64,000 bases of DNA from G963676205 sp964342525. GTDB lineage: Bacteria > Campylobacterota > Campylobacteria > Campylobacterales > Arcobacteraceae. This document shows positions 24,853 to 32,384 of this stretch, in pieces. The stretch lies in NCBI GenBank assembly GCA_964342525.1, contig CAYFGQ010000002.1:1-64000 (forward strand), written 5' to 3'. The position numbers and the translations under genes were made by a program. The notes under the pieces are model-generated. The model was not told the origin of the DNA, made no database searches, and was given only the letters and a program-made list of their open reading frames with translations. Within the stretch, counting starts at the first letter, position 1, and the number at the start of each line of letters is the position of its first letter.

Positions 24853-24929
24853 TTGATTTATTACGATTAATATTATATAATCTAAAAAAACATATACCGA
24901 TACTGCCTTACATCAGGTATATGTTTTTT
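24853..24929 (+). ncRNA. Candidate small hairpin RNA with anti-ribosome-binding-site loop, with its promoter
   Basis: A promoter (TTGATT at 24853-24858, 17-nt spacer, TATAAT at 24876-24881) points at a perfect 14-bp hairpin, arms 24885-24898 and 24916-24929, ending in six T. The 17-nt loop contains TGCCTTACATC, complementary over 11 nt to the leader of the XRE gene including its TAAGG. The RNA would be about 40 nt. Alternatively this is only the terminator of the XRE gene. Loop-mediated targeting is known for Helicobacter RepG. Confidence 0.55.
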
Positions 24930-24946
24930 GAAAAGGATTATATACG

Positions 24947-25291
24947 ATGATAAAAGAAAACTTTTTAACTATATTTAGTCAATACTCCTACCTAAACGAT
25001 GAAACCATCACTTCAAACCTACTTGAAAAAATAGACAAAAAAGAATTGAAAAATATAAAATCCATAAATGACCTAGAAAAGTTTCTTTTCTATCTAAATA
25101 AAAAGATATCCATAAAAGACCTACTAAATAGACTCTTTGTACTTGAAGCAAATATAAATATCATAGATGGTTTTTTATTAGATAAAGATGGCAAAAGCCA
25201 AGAACTAAGAGTATTAAACACTCAAAATATTCAAATATTAAAAGAGATATTTTTGATGTTGGAATCTAAGGAGCTTATTTTAAAAGAATAG
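24947..25291 (+). CDS. Hypothetical protein, 114 aa
   Basis: A helical, Lys/Leu/Ile-rich cytosolic protein of unknown function with no recognised domain. AAAAGGA about 10 nt before the ATG supports it. It follows the hairpin and could be expressed by read-through of it. The surroundings (XRE regulator, NACHT island, coding remnant just downstream) mark it as accessory DNA. Confidence 0.6.
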   Translation: MIKENFLTIFSQYSYLNDETITSNLLEKIDKKELKNIKSINDLEKFLFYLNKKISIKDLLNRLFVLEANINIIDGFLLDKDGKSQELRVLNTQNIQILKEIFLMLESKELILKE

Positions 25292-25362
25292 AAAAGGATT
25301 TTGCAAATAAAAATAAAAGCTTTATAGATGAAATTGCATTAAAAAATGCCATAAAACTTTAG
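25270..25362 (+). pseudogene. Possible coding remnant without a start codon
   Basis: An open stretch of 30 codons (ending in IDEIALKNAIKL) has a protein-like composition, but no start codon or ribosome-binding site, and overlaps the end of the preceding gene in another frame. It may be the tail of a decayed gene. From about 25395 to 25450 follows an unusually GC-richer patch with the small inverted repeat GATCT/AGATC and no known role. Confidence 0.25.
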
Positions 25363-25457
25363 TAATCTATTGATATATAAAAGTATAAATATGCTTTAGC
25401 TTTGCTTCTCAGGATGGACGGAGTATGATCTAGTATAGCAAGATCAGAACGTATAGT

Positions 25458-25934
25458 TTATATTTTTAAATACATCCATTCTTTAGTTAGCTCTTTGAAC
25501 GAAAGGCTTTTATATTTATGGATTAATTCTTCTGTATCAGGAGATAAAACTATATATCTTAGTCCTACAGTTTCCTTTATCTCTTTTGCTATACTAATAG
25601 CAATTTCAATAAGATATTTAAAAGGTTTTAGATTATCTAGTTCTTTTAAAGGCTTACTTCTATATTTTTCACTTACAAATATATAGTCAACTTGCATAGA
25701 TGGTTGATCTTGAATGGAAGTTACAGATAAAGATATTAAACCAATAATTTCAGTATCTAATTCTAATACATATAAAACAGTTTTTGATTTTTCAATACGA
25801 TTACAAATATCTTTTATAAATAAGCTTTCTCTTTGAGCATCATTTATATCTTTTGATAATTGTATTTTTGAAAGTAGCTTTTTATATAGTCCATAGGTAG
25901 ATGAAGAACTATTATAATTTGAAATTTCTAGCAA
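25458..25934 (-). CDS. GNAT-family N-acetyltransferase, possible toxin of a two-gene module
   Basis: A 158-residue acetyltransferase-like protein: YVLELDTEIIGLISLSV and DYIFVSEKYRSKPLKELDNLKPF match strands 2-4 and the acetyl-CoA-binding turn of GNAT enzymes, though the Q/RxxGxG/A loop is degenerate. It starts with TTG one base after the stop of a 50-residue gene and has no ribosome-binding site of its own, so it depends on translation of that gene. This close pairing resembles toxin-antitoxin modules with acetyltransferase toxins; the small partner lacks a clear DNA-binding fold. Confidence 0.65.
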   Translation of the reverse strand: MLEISNYNSSSSTYGLYKKLLSKIQLSKDINDAQRESLFIKDICNRIEKSKTVLYVLELDTEIIGLISLSVTSIQDQPSMQVDYIFVSEKYRSKPLKELDNLKPFKYLIEIAISIAKEIKETVGLRYIVLSPDTEELIHKYKSLSFKELTKEWMYLKI

Positions 25935-25935
25935 A

Positions 25936-26088
25936 TTATCTAAACACTATATTATATTTTCTAGAAGTAGCTTCTTTTATAAGCTTTTCATTTACTGGAG
26001 TTTCTTCCATTTTTTTTAATTGTTCTTTTGTTAATGTCTTTGGTGGTGTTATACTTATTACTTTTCCATCTTTAATTCTTAATGCCAT
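25936..26088 (-). CDS. Small 50-aa protein coupled to the acetyltransferase (antitoxin-like)
   Basis: Too short for usual gene finders. The protein starts MALRIKDGKVISITPPKTL and ends TSRKYNIVFR, with a Pro-Pro turn and a lysine-rich helix between. An AAGGAG ribosome-binding site lies 9 nt before the ATG, the best evidence that it is translated. It ends one base before the acetyltransferase start. A role as antitoxin or as a leader peptide is inferred only from this arrangement. Confidence 0.6.
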   Translation of the reverse strand: MALRIKDGKVISITPPKTLTKEQLKKMEETPVNEKLIKEATSRKYNIVFR

Positions 26089-26195
26089 TTGAGAAAACTC
26101 CTTTCTTATATTTTTGTGATTATAGCATAATTTTAGTTAGTTCAGAACTTTTTACGTTTATTACAATCTAAAAGATTATAATAAACACTCTTTTT

Positions 26196-26909
26196 CTAAA
26201 AAATCAAACCTATAATAATAGGCAAAAACACAGCAGTAAATATCCCAGCAAGTCCCATAGCCAATGCAGAAAAAGCAGCTGCTTTTTCACTTATCTCTAT
26301 GGCTCTTGCTGTTCCTATACCATGAGATATTAAACCAAGAGCAAACCCTTTTGAAGTATCGTTTTTAATTCCTATAGCCTTGAATATAGCAGTACCAAGC
26401 AATGCCCCTATGATTCCTGTAATGATTACAAAACCAACTGCAAGAGATGGTATAGCTCCTATCTGTTCAGATGTGATAATTGCTATAGGTGCAGTTATAG
26501 ACTTTGTGGTCATTGATAAAATTGTTGCAAGCTGTGCATCTAAAGCCCAAAGTAATACTACTGCAATAACTATAGAAAATACCCCAGCTACAACAAGTGT
26601 GATCAAAATAGGAATAAATAGTGACTTTATATATTTTAAATTTTTATATAGAGGTAAAGCCAAAGCAACAGTTGCAGGTCCTAAAAAGAAGTGGATAATC
26701 TCCACACCTTTAAAATACTCCTCATAACTTACACCCGTGATAAAAAGTGCAGACATTATGATCACATAAGCTATAATAATAGGCTGTAATAAAGTGTGTT
26801 TATTAAATTTTTCATAAATAATTATCCCCAATTTAAATGAGCCAAGAGTTAATAGTAGCCATACAAGAGGAGTAGAAGAGATATATTCTATAAGTGCATC
26901 TATATTCAT
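26196..26909 (-). CDS. lrgB: LrgB/CidB-family membrane protein
   Basis: A 237-residue inner-membrane protein with seven or so hydrophobic segments and the LrgB-family block SKGFALGLISHGIGTARAIE near residue 180. LrgAB proteins were described as holin/antiholin-like and are now linked to pyruvate or small-acid transport and to control of autolysis. It overlaps lrgA by 4 nt and forms a two-gene unit. Confidence 0.88.
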   Translation of the reverse strand: MNIDALIEYISSTPLVWLLLTLGSFKLGIIIYEKFNKHTLLQPIIIAYVIIMSALFITGVSYEEYFKGVEIIHFFLGPATVALALPLYKNLKYIKSLFIPILITLVVAGVFSIVIAVVLLWALDAQLATILSMTTKSITAPIAIITSEQIGAIPSLAVGFVIITGIIGALLGTAIFKAIGIKNDTSKGFALGLISHGIGTARAIEISEKAAAFSALAMGLAGIFTAVFLPIIIGLIF

Positions 26910-27256
26910 TTTTCCCCTCCTTGTCTATTTGTAAGAACATCCATAAGCTTTGCACTAAAAGCTAAAGCTATGATAGTCCCTATAACTAAAGAGATAAGTA
27001 TCGCCAAAAACTCTTTTGAGATAATATCTATTTGAGTAATAATACCCATAGCTGCAGGTATAAATAAAAGTGGTAAATATCGCAAATGAATAAACACTGC
27101 ATTATCAAGACTCTCAAAACTGCTTTTTCTGATCATTAAAAATATAAGTAATAAAACCATCCCAATCACAGGTCCGGGTACAAGCAACTCAAAAAGTTTG
27201 GCTATACATTCACCTAAAAACTGGAAAAATAAAAGTGTAATAATCCCCTTTAACAT
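26906..27256 (-). CDS. lrgA: LrgA/CidA-family membrane protein
   Basis: A 116-residue protein with four predicted TM helices; the segment LLVPGPVIGMVLLLIFL is the family signature (PGxxxGMxLL), followed by LPLLFIPAAMGI. It works with LrgB. The 166-nt region to the divergently placed YheO-like regulator gene at 27423 has no obvious operator, but neighbouring regulators often control lrg genes. Confidence 0.88.
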   Translation of the reverse strand: MLKGIITLLFFQFLGECIAKLFELLVPGPVIGMVLLLIFLMIRKSSFESLDNAVFIHLRYLPLLFIPAAMGIITQIDIISKEFLAILISLVIGTIIALAFSAKLMDVLTNRQGGEK

Positions 27257-27422
27257 ATAAATACTCCTATTGATATAAAATGATTATATTTTTTTAAAGT
27301 GTTCAATTAGTGTTATATATAATTAAATATTACACTATAGATTTGCTTTGTTTTAAAATATCAATTATATATTTATATGGATAAAATGTCAATATTATAT
27401 ACATTGTAGACTTTTTGTATAT

Positions 27423-28028
27423 TTATTTCACTTCTTTTAACCATTTATAAATTGCTGCTCTTGAAACATCTAGAGCTTTACAAAGATAAGGGATAACATT
27501 TCGTATAGAAAAAATACCTTCATTGTTAAGATAAAGGATTAAAGACTTTTTTTCTTTTGTTTTTAAATTTTCTAAAATAAGATTATTTTCATTTAGATAT
27601 TTATTGATTAAATCGTGAGTATGAACTTTCCAATCCTGTGAAAAAAGAGTTTGAGGTTGATTCTTCTCTTCTATATTTAGTAAAACTTTTAAAGAATCAT
27701 ACATTTTTTCAAAAACTTCAACCTTAAAATTTATGCACATTATTCCTATAGGATTTTGTTTTGTATCTCTTAAAATTGTAGATACTGTTTTTAACTTCGT
27801 ACCATCAATATTTACTTTACTATATGGTCCAATTATATCATTTTCTATGGAGCTTAGATCTTTTGGATCACTTATCATATTATCACCCGCTACTCTTTTT
27901 GAAAATGAGTTTACAATATGAGCTACTTTTCTTGAATCAAGATCATGTAAAACTACTTCAACATTTGGATAAAAAAGTTTTCCTATAGAATCACATAATG
28001 GAATAAAGGTTTTAAGTTGTTCGTTCAT
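27423..28028 (-). CDS. YheO/DauR-like PAS and helix-turn-helix regulator
   Basis: A 201-residue regulator. The N-terminal half is a YheO-type PAS-like domain (PNVEVVLHDLDSRKVAHIVN, GIMCINFKVEVFEKM), and the C-terminal 40 residues a helix-turn-helix (FSIRNVIPYLCKALDVSRAAIYKWLK). DauR in this family controls D-arginine catabolism, others are unknown. It lies upstream of lrgAB on the same strand and is divergent from the SDR gene at 28159, either of which may be its target. Confidence 0.82.
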   Translation of the reverse strand: MNEQLKTFIPLCDSIGKLFYPNVEVVLHDLDSRKVAHIVNSFSKRVAGDNMISDPKDLSSIENDIIGPYSKVNIDGTKLKTVSTILRDTKQNPIGIMCINFKVEVFEKMYDSLKVLLNIEEKNQPQTLFSQDWKVHTHDLINKYLNENNLILENLKTKEKKSLILYLNNEGIFSIRNVIPYLCKALDVSRAAIYKWLKEVK

Positions 28029-28158
28029 AGAAAGAATAATACTATAAAAGAAATTAAAGATAAAATATAGATATTTAGTCTATATATTTAGCATTATTGA
28101 CAATTAGTCTATATTATGACATAATTCTACAATTATATTTAAAATAAAAAGGACAAAC

Positions 28159-28863
28159 ATGTTAAAAAGAGTACTTATTACTGGTGGAAATAAAGGTATA
28201 GGTCTTAAAATAGTAGAAAGATTTTTACAATTAGATTATGATGTGGTTGTAGTAGCTAGAGATTTTTCAAACTTTACTTTTAATAATCATAAAAAAGTAA
28301 CTACTATAGAGTATGATTTATCTGATGTTGAGGGATTAAAAGATTTAGCAAAAGAAATTGGAGAGATTGACACTTTGATCAACAATGCAGGATTTATGCA
28401 ACCAAAATATTCTTATGATAACTATCCTAAAGAAGCAAAAGAAAGAATTATGAATGTAGATCTTCATACTCCTGTTGAATTAATGACAATTTTTTCAGAG
28501 AATATGAAAAAAAGAGGATATGGAAGAATAGTAAATACAGCTTCAATCGCAGGTCAAATTGGACATCCAGATATTTGGTATGGAATTGCTAAAGCAGGTT
28601 TAATAAACGCAACTAAAATATTTGCTAAATTGTTAGGTGATAGTGGTATTATTGTAAATTGTATAGCACCAAGTCCTGTAGAAACAGATATGCAAAAAGA
28701 CAATTCCGAAGAGAGAAAAAAAGAGTTTAAAAAACTTGTTCCATCTGGAAGATTTGCAGAGCCTGAAGAAGCAGCAGAAGTTATATTTTGGCTAGCAACA
28801 TCTTGTCCTGAATATGTAAATGGGACAACCATTGATTTTAATAATGGATCATATGTAAGATAG
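28159..28863 (+). CDS. Short-chain dehydrogenase/reductase
   Basis: A 234-residue SDR oxidoreductase. The NAD(P)-binding TGGNKGIG motif is at 8-15, NNAG at about 77-80, the catalytic Ser in VNTASIAGQ, and YxxxK as YGIAKAG. The C-terminal NGTTIDFNNG segment is typical of FabG-like enzymes. Substrate unknown. It follows the divergent YheO-like regulator. AAAAGGAC precedes the ATG. Confidence 0.88.
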   Translation: MLKRVLITGGNKGIGLKIVERFLQLDYDVVVVARDFSNFTFNNHKKVTTIEYDLSDVEGLKDLAKEIGEIDTLINNAGFMQPKYSYDNYPKEAKERIMNVDLHTPVELMTIFSENMKKRGYGRIVNTASIAGQIGHPDIWYGIAKAGLINATKIFAKLLGDSGIIVNCIAPSPVETDMQKDNSEERKKEFKKLVPSGRFAEPEEAAEVIFWLATSCPEYVNGTTIDFNNGSYVR

Positions 28864-28881
28864 TCTTTAACTATCTTACAT
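28853..28881. terminator. Hairpin at the end of the SDR gene
   Basis: Arms ATGTAAGATAGT and ACTATCTTACAT (12 bp) with a 5-nt loop CTTTA straddle the SDR stop codon. No strong T-run follows; probably a weak terminator or 3' end protector between convergent genes. Confidence 0.55.
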
Positions 28882-28906
28882 GATCAATTATAATGATTTT
28901 CCCTAT

Positions 28907-29572
28907 TTACTCAAAAAACTGTGTAAACTCTTCAAGTTCTATTCTATCTGTTTTATAGCTATTGATAGAAGCATCTGTATCTTCATATCCCAAAGCTATA
29001 CCACAAAGTAATACCTTCTCATCATCTACACCAAGGTGCTCTTTTACAATAGAAGGAAACTCAGCTAAAGCAACCATAGGACAAGTAGCTATTTCCAATT
29101 CTGTAGCAGCTAACATTACCGATTGTAAAAACATACCGTAATCCATATATGATCCAGTATCTAAACTAGAATCTATAAAAAAATAAAGCACAGTAGGAGC
29201 ACCAAAAGCTTTAAAGTTTTCCCTCCATTGGGCTAACCTTTTCTCTTTCTCACCCCTTTTGATCCCTATGGTTTTATAAAGTTCTTGCCCAGTTTTTATT
29301 CGTCTAGATTTATATGGATCTTTCCAAACTTTAGGGTAATATTGATAATCCATCTTCTCTACAATATCAGAATCAAAAGCTTCAAGCATCCTATTTTCAA
29401 TCTCTATTTTTTTATCGCCACTTACTACACATACATCAAAAGCTTGCATATTTGCACCTGATGGAGCATGTTTAGCAGCTTCTAAAATAAACTTTATTTT
29501 TTCACTATCTACCTCTTTTGGCAAAAATGATCTTACAGATTTTCTTTGTTTTAATGCATCTATTACATTCAT
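28907..29572 (-). CDS. Nitroreductase family protein
   Basis: A 221-residue FMN-dependent oxidoreductase: IDALKQRKSVRSFLPKEV at the N terminus and the conserved HAPSGANMQAFDV at about 36-48 bind FMN, and GIALGYEDTDASINSYKTDR near the end is the family C-terminal signature. Substrates of this family include nitroaromatics and quinones. It overlaps nothing but lies 3 nt after the 143-residue gene, suggesting an operon. Confidence 0.9.
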   Translation of the reverse strand: MNVIDALKQRKSVRSFLPKEVDSEKIKFILEAAKHAPSGANMQAFDVCVVSGDKKIEIENRMLEAFDSDIVEKMDYQYYPKVWKDPYKSRRIKTGQELYKTIGIKRGEKEKRLAQWRENFKAFGAPTVLYFFIDSSLDTGSYMDYGMFLQSVMLAATELEIATCPMVALAEFPSIVKEHLGVDDEKVLLCGIALGYEDTDASINSYKTDRIELEEFTQFFE

Positions 29573-29575
29573 TAT

Positions 29576-30007
29576 TTAATTATCCTTATGATTAAGTTCA
29601 TATAAAAAACTATTTATGAGTTCTACTATTTCATCATTCTCAATAAAATCAAAAGATTCTTCTTTTTGATCTATAGTAAAAAACTTTATAAAATCAAATT
29701 CTCGATCTTTAAAAGAATCTTTGGTAACCTGTATAGCCTTACTATCAGTAGGATAAACATATGCCCATTTTTTAAAATCATATTCTTGTGAAAATGCTAA
29801 GAAACTAGTAGTTATTTGCTGTATTTGAATATCTGAAAAATTAAGTAAAGCTCTTGAAAAATCAGAATATACATATTGAACTTTATTCATATCAACACTA
29901 TGTTCAAGTTCTAGAAAATACGCAGCAAGAGTATCTAAGGTGATATCACCTTCTCCTACTTCAATATATAAATTTTTGTCTTCAAAGTATTTATAACAAA
30001 TACCCAT
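29576..30007 (-). CDS. Hypothetical protein, 143 aa
   Basis: A soluble protein with alternating strands and helices (KYFEDKNLYIEVGEGDITLDTL at the start, WAYVYPTDSKAIQVTKDSF in the middle). The pattern resembles the small STAS-like or DUF proteins with a conserved VYPTD segment, but I cannot name a family. It is immediately upstream of the nitroreductase gene and probably co-transcribed. Confidence 0.65.
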   Translation of the reverse strand: MGICYKYFEDKNLYIEVGEGDITLDTLAAYFLELEHSVDMNKVQYVYSDFSRALLNFSDIQIQQITTSFLAFSQEYDFKKWAYVYPTDSKAIQVTKDSFKDREFDFIKFFTIDQKEESFDFIENDEIVELINSFLYELNHKDN

Positions 30008-30074
30008 CTATTAAAACCTTTATTAACTATTTAAGATATTTTAACAAAAAAATCTAAATTATTAAATCTTTTTT

Positions 30075-30731
30075 TCAAATCTTTATATTTAACCCCAATT
30101 GCTCTTTTAAAACATCTATATATGCCTCAGGTGCGTATGCTCCATTCATAGCAATAGAATTTTGAAATACCATTGTTGGCACTGCACTTACACCTTTTTT
30201 TTGCCACTCTATTTCCCTTAGGGCTATTTTATTGGCTCTATCTTCATTTAGTACAGCTCTAGCCTCATCACCATCTAAACCAACAGCTTCAAACTCTTTA
30301 ATCAATACCTCTTTATCTGAGATATCTTTTCTCTTGGTAAAATGAGCAGCAAATAAACGAAGTTGCAGTTCAGTTTGTTTCCCATAATTTTTCGCATGAT
30401 CTATAAGAATATGAGCATCTCTTGTATCCCAAGTATCCATGTCTTCATCAAAATTAAACTCAAAACCTAAAGCCATACCATCCTGAGTCACCTTTTTATG
30501 ATATTTTTTTATCTCTTCATACCCCATATCATATCTATCACTTAAATGTTTATATAGTTTTTTTCCTTCACTTCCAAGATTTGGATTAAGCTCAAAAGGA
30601 TGCCACTCAATCTCTACTTTATCCTCTACTCCAAGCTCTTTTATAGCTTTTTCTAGTCTTTTATAACCTACCACACACCATGGACAAACCACATCAGATA
30701 CTATGTCTATTTTTATCTTATCAGTCATCAT
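30075..30731 (-). CDS. DsbA-family (FrnE-like) thiol oxidoreductase
   Basis: A 218-residue cytosolic protein with the thioredoxin-like fold. The active-site motif CPWC lies at about 17-20 (VSDVVCPWCVVGYKRL), the family block WHPFELNPNL follows, and the cis-Pro segment is GVSAVPTMVF. FrnE-like members lack a signal peptide and act as isomerases or in oxidative stress; some are 2-hydroxychromene-2-carboxylate isomerase-like. A cluster of three hairpins lies in the 120 nt upstream. Confidence 0.87.
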   Translation of the reverse strand: MMTDKIKIDIVSDVVCPWCVVGYKRLEKAIKELGVEDKVEIEWHPFELNPNLGSEGKKLYKHLSDRYDMGYEEIKKYHKKVTQDGMALGFEFNFDEDMDTWDTRDAHILIDHAKNYGKQTELQLRLFAAHFTKRKDISDKEVLIKEFEAVGLDGDEARAVLNEDRANKIALREIEWQKKGVSAVPTMVFQNSIAMNGAYAPEAYIDVLKEQLGLNIKI

Positions 30732-30746
30732 ATTTCCTTAAAAAAT

Positions 30747-30848
30747 GTCCCATTTTTTGAGGGACCTTATATCTATGTCTTCTTTTTAACACTGGAAATA
30801 AATTCCAGTTAAAAGAAGTAAAATCCTAAAGTGGACAACGAGTTGTCC
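30747..30848. other. Three consecutive hairpins between the HAD and FrnE-like genes
   Basis: First GTCCC/GGGAC (30747-30765), then a long imperfect stem of about 16 bp (30779-30818, apex ACTGGAA/TTCCAGT), then GGACAA-CGAG-TTGTCC (30833-30848). The central one probably ends the HAD transcript. All three together in 102 nt suggest a structured leader for the FrnE-like gene or a small RNA. Confidence 0.5.
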
Positions 30849-30854
30849 TTTGCT

Positions 30855-31526
30855 TTATATTCTTTCACTTAATTCTAGCAATGAACTAACTTTGATTGTA
30901 GGCTCTATCTCCCAAAGATCAAAGATAGCTTCACTTGATCTTTGAATCCAAGCTGATTTTAGTCCTGCAGAGATTGCCCCAGTCACATCAAATGGATTTG
31001 ATGAGATCAACCAAGACTCTTCACCTTTTACCTCTGCAGCTCTTAAAAAGTGAGCATACACTGCGGGACTTGGTTTAAATGTCCTTAGATCATCTACACT
31101 TACTATGCCTAAAAATAAATCTTTTATACCAGCATTATCAAGTAATCTCTCTACAGCTTCTGCTTTACCATTTGAAAAAGCAAATAGTCTAAAACCTTTT
31201 TCTTTAAACTTATTAAGAGCCTCTTTCACCTCATCAAAGGCGGGTAACACTGCATATATAGCCATAAGCTCAAATTTTTGTTCACTACTCAAATCCACTT
31301 TATAAAACTTACAAGTATAATCTAATGCATGTTTAGTACACTCAGCAAAGCTCACATAGTTTTGCATGGCAGCTCTTCTAAAAGAGTATTCAAGCTGTTT
31401 ATCTCTCCAAGTGGTAGAGAAAGACTTAGCTTTGTCTCCTATCATAGTTTGAAGTAGTTTAACTACGCCATTTGTATCTATCAATGTTCCATAAACATCA
31501 AAGGCTAAAGTGATATCTTTTGACAT
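30855..31526 (-). CDS. Haloacid dehalogenase type II
   Basis: A 223-residue HAD hydrolase. The nucleophile region is LAFDVYGTLIDT (Asp at about 9), motif II is FAFSNGKAE, and KPSPAVYAHFL plus WLISSNPFDVTGAISAGLKSAWI are typical of L-2-haloacid dehalogenases, which replace a halogen next to a carboxylate with hydroxyl. FAFSNG is the dehalogenase version of motif II. AGGAGA precedes the ATG directly next to a long inverted repeat. Confidence 0.88.
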   Translation of the reverse strand: MSKDITLAFDVYGTLIDTNGVVKLLQTMIGDKAKSFSTTWRDKQLEYSFRRAAMQNYVSFAECTKHALDYTCKFYKVDLSSEQKFELMAIYAVLPAFDEVKEALNKFKEKGFRLFAFSNGKAEAVERLLDNAGIKDLFLGIVSVDDLRTFKPSPAVYAHFLRAAEVKGEESWLISSNPFDVTGAISAGLKSAWIQRSSEAIFDLWEIEPTIKVSSLLELSERI

Positions 31527-31535
31527 ATCTTCTCC

Positions 31536-31592
31536 TAATATAGATTGTTATTATTAAATATATTTTATATAATACTATAACAATCTATATTA
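31536..31592. repeat. 16-bp perfect inverted repeat around the dehalogenase promoter
   Basis: TAATATAGATTGTTAT (31536-31551) and its exact complement (31577-31592) are separated by 25 bp of pure AT sequence. The near arm touches the ribosome-binding site of the dehalogenase gene; the far arm includes a TTGTTA -35-like element. The spacing suits two dimer half-sites bound by a TetR- or MerR-like repressor, not seen in the window. Confidence 0.55.
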
Positions 31593-31717
31593 GGGATAAA
31601 AATAATAAAACAACAAAAAAATCTAATCATCACCTTTGGTATAACTATCTTAAAAGAAAGGTTATAAAACCATAAAAACTAAACAATAACTACACAGAAA
31701 ACAAATACAATACAAAT

Positions 31718-31755
31718 GGTCGAAGTTTTATTCCCCTAAATCCTAAACTTCGACC
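31718..31755. other. Isolated stable hairpin, possible small RNA
   Basis: GGTCGAAGTTT and its exact complement form an 11-bp stem with a 16-nt loop (TATTCCCCTAAATCCT). It is more GC-rich than its surroundings and lies 150 nt from the nearest gene. It has no U-run on either strand. Function unknown. Confidence 0.4.
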
Positions 31756-31908
31756 TCTCATAAAAACTTATATTTAGCTTAATCCATACTTAATTAATCC
31801 ATCTACAAAATAAAACTATTGATATTTTATACCACAAGGTATAAACTTTTAAAAAGATAAGAAATATAGTTATAAAACTGACCTTAAATCCATTATAAAG
31901 GAGAAGTT

Positions 31909-32325
31909 ATGAGAAATGGTATATATTTATTTTTAATACTCTTCTTAGGGAGTGTTGCTTTTCACGTTACTGAAAAAGTAATGACGACAAGCGAGTTTTT
32001 AACAGGTGGGCTATTTTTCTTAGGAGCTAGTATTGTGATTGCGTATCTCACTACTCACTTCAAAAAAAGAGTGGCTCTAATACCTGCACAAAAATATATC
32101 AATATGTTAGCTATTGCTATATTTGCAGGATACGGAATACTAACAGGTATTACAGTTGTACAACTTACTACAACTTCCATGACTGTTGGTGCTGAAGGTT
32201 TCTTGTTTATAGGAGCTAGTTTACTACTCCTTTATGCTCTTTATCAATTTTATAAAAGAGATCAAAGAACCCATGATTATGTGGATCACCATATGAATCA
32301 TGACAATCTCTCAGCACACTACTAG
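31909..32325 (+). CDS. Small membrane protein, 138 aa
   Basis: Four predicted TM helices (about 3-20, 29-48, 62-82, 92-112) with a hydrophilic, His/Asp-rich tail (THDYVDHHMNHDNLSAHY) that could bind a metal ion. No family recognised. AAGGAGAAG ribosome-binding site; strong terminator follows. Confidence 0.7.
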   Translation: MRNGIYLFLILFLGSVAFHVTEKVMTTSEFLTGGLFFLGASIVIAYLTTHFKKRVALIPAQKYINMLAIAIFAGYGILTGITVVQLTTTSMTVGAEGFLFIGASLLLLYALYQFYKRDQRTHDYVDHHMNHDNLSAHY

Positions 32326-32330
32326 AGTAA

Positions 32331-32365
32331 ATTCTAAAGGGTTAATATCCCTTTAGAATTTTTTA
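32331..32365. terminator. Intrinsic terminator
   Basis: ATTCTAAAGGG and CCCTTTAGAAT form an 11-bp stem with a 7-nt loop, followed by six T on the plus strand. It lies between convergent genes and ends the small membrane-protein transcript. Confidence 0.85.
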
Positions 32366-32384
32366 TCTAAATATCTTATATCTA

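Larger units (their letters stand above)
31527..31908. other. 382-nt gene-free region holding two palindromic structures
   Basis: No open frame here looks coding. The region contains the 16-bp inverted repeat upstream of the dehalogenase (31536-31592), a stable 11-bp hairpin (31718-31755), and the promoter and AAGGAGAAG ribosome-binding site of the gene at 31909. The stretch 31620-31710 is AT-rich and featureless. Confidence 0.6.

Noticed and set aside
24885..24929. The 14-bp hairpin as part of a CRISPR or transposon end
   Set aside because: It is a single copy with a U-tail and no repeat-spacer structure or transposase nearby. No CRISPR array was seen anywhere in the window.
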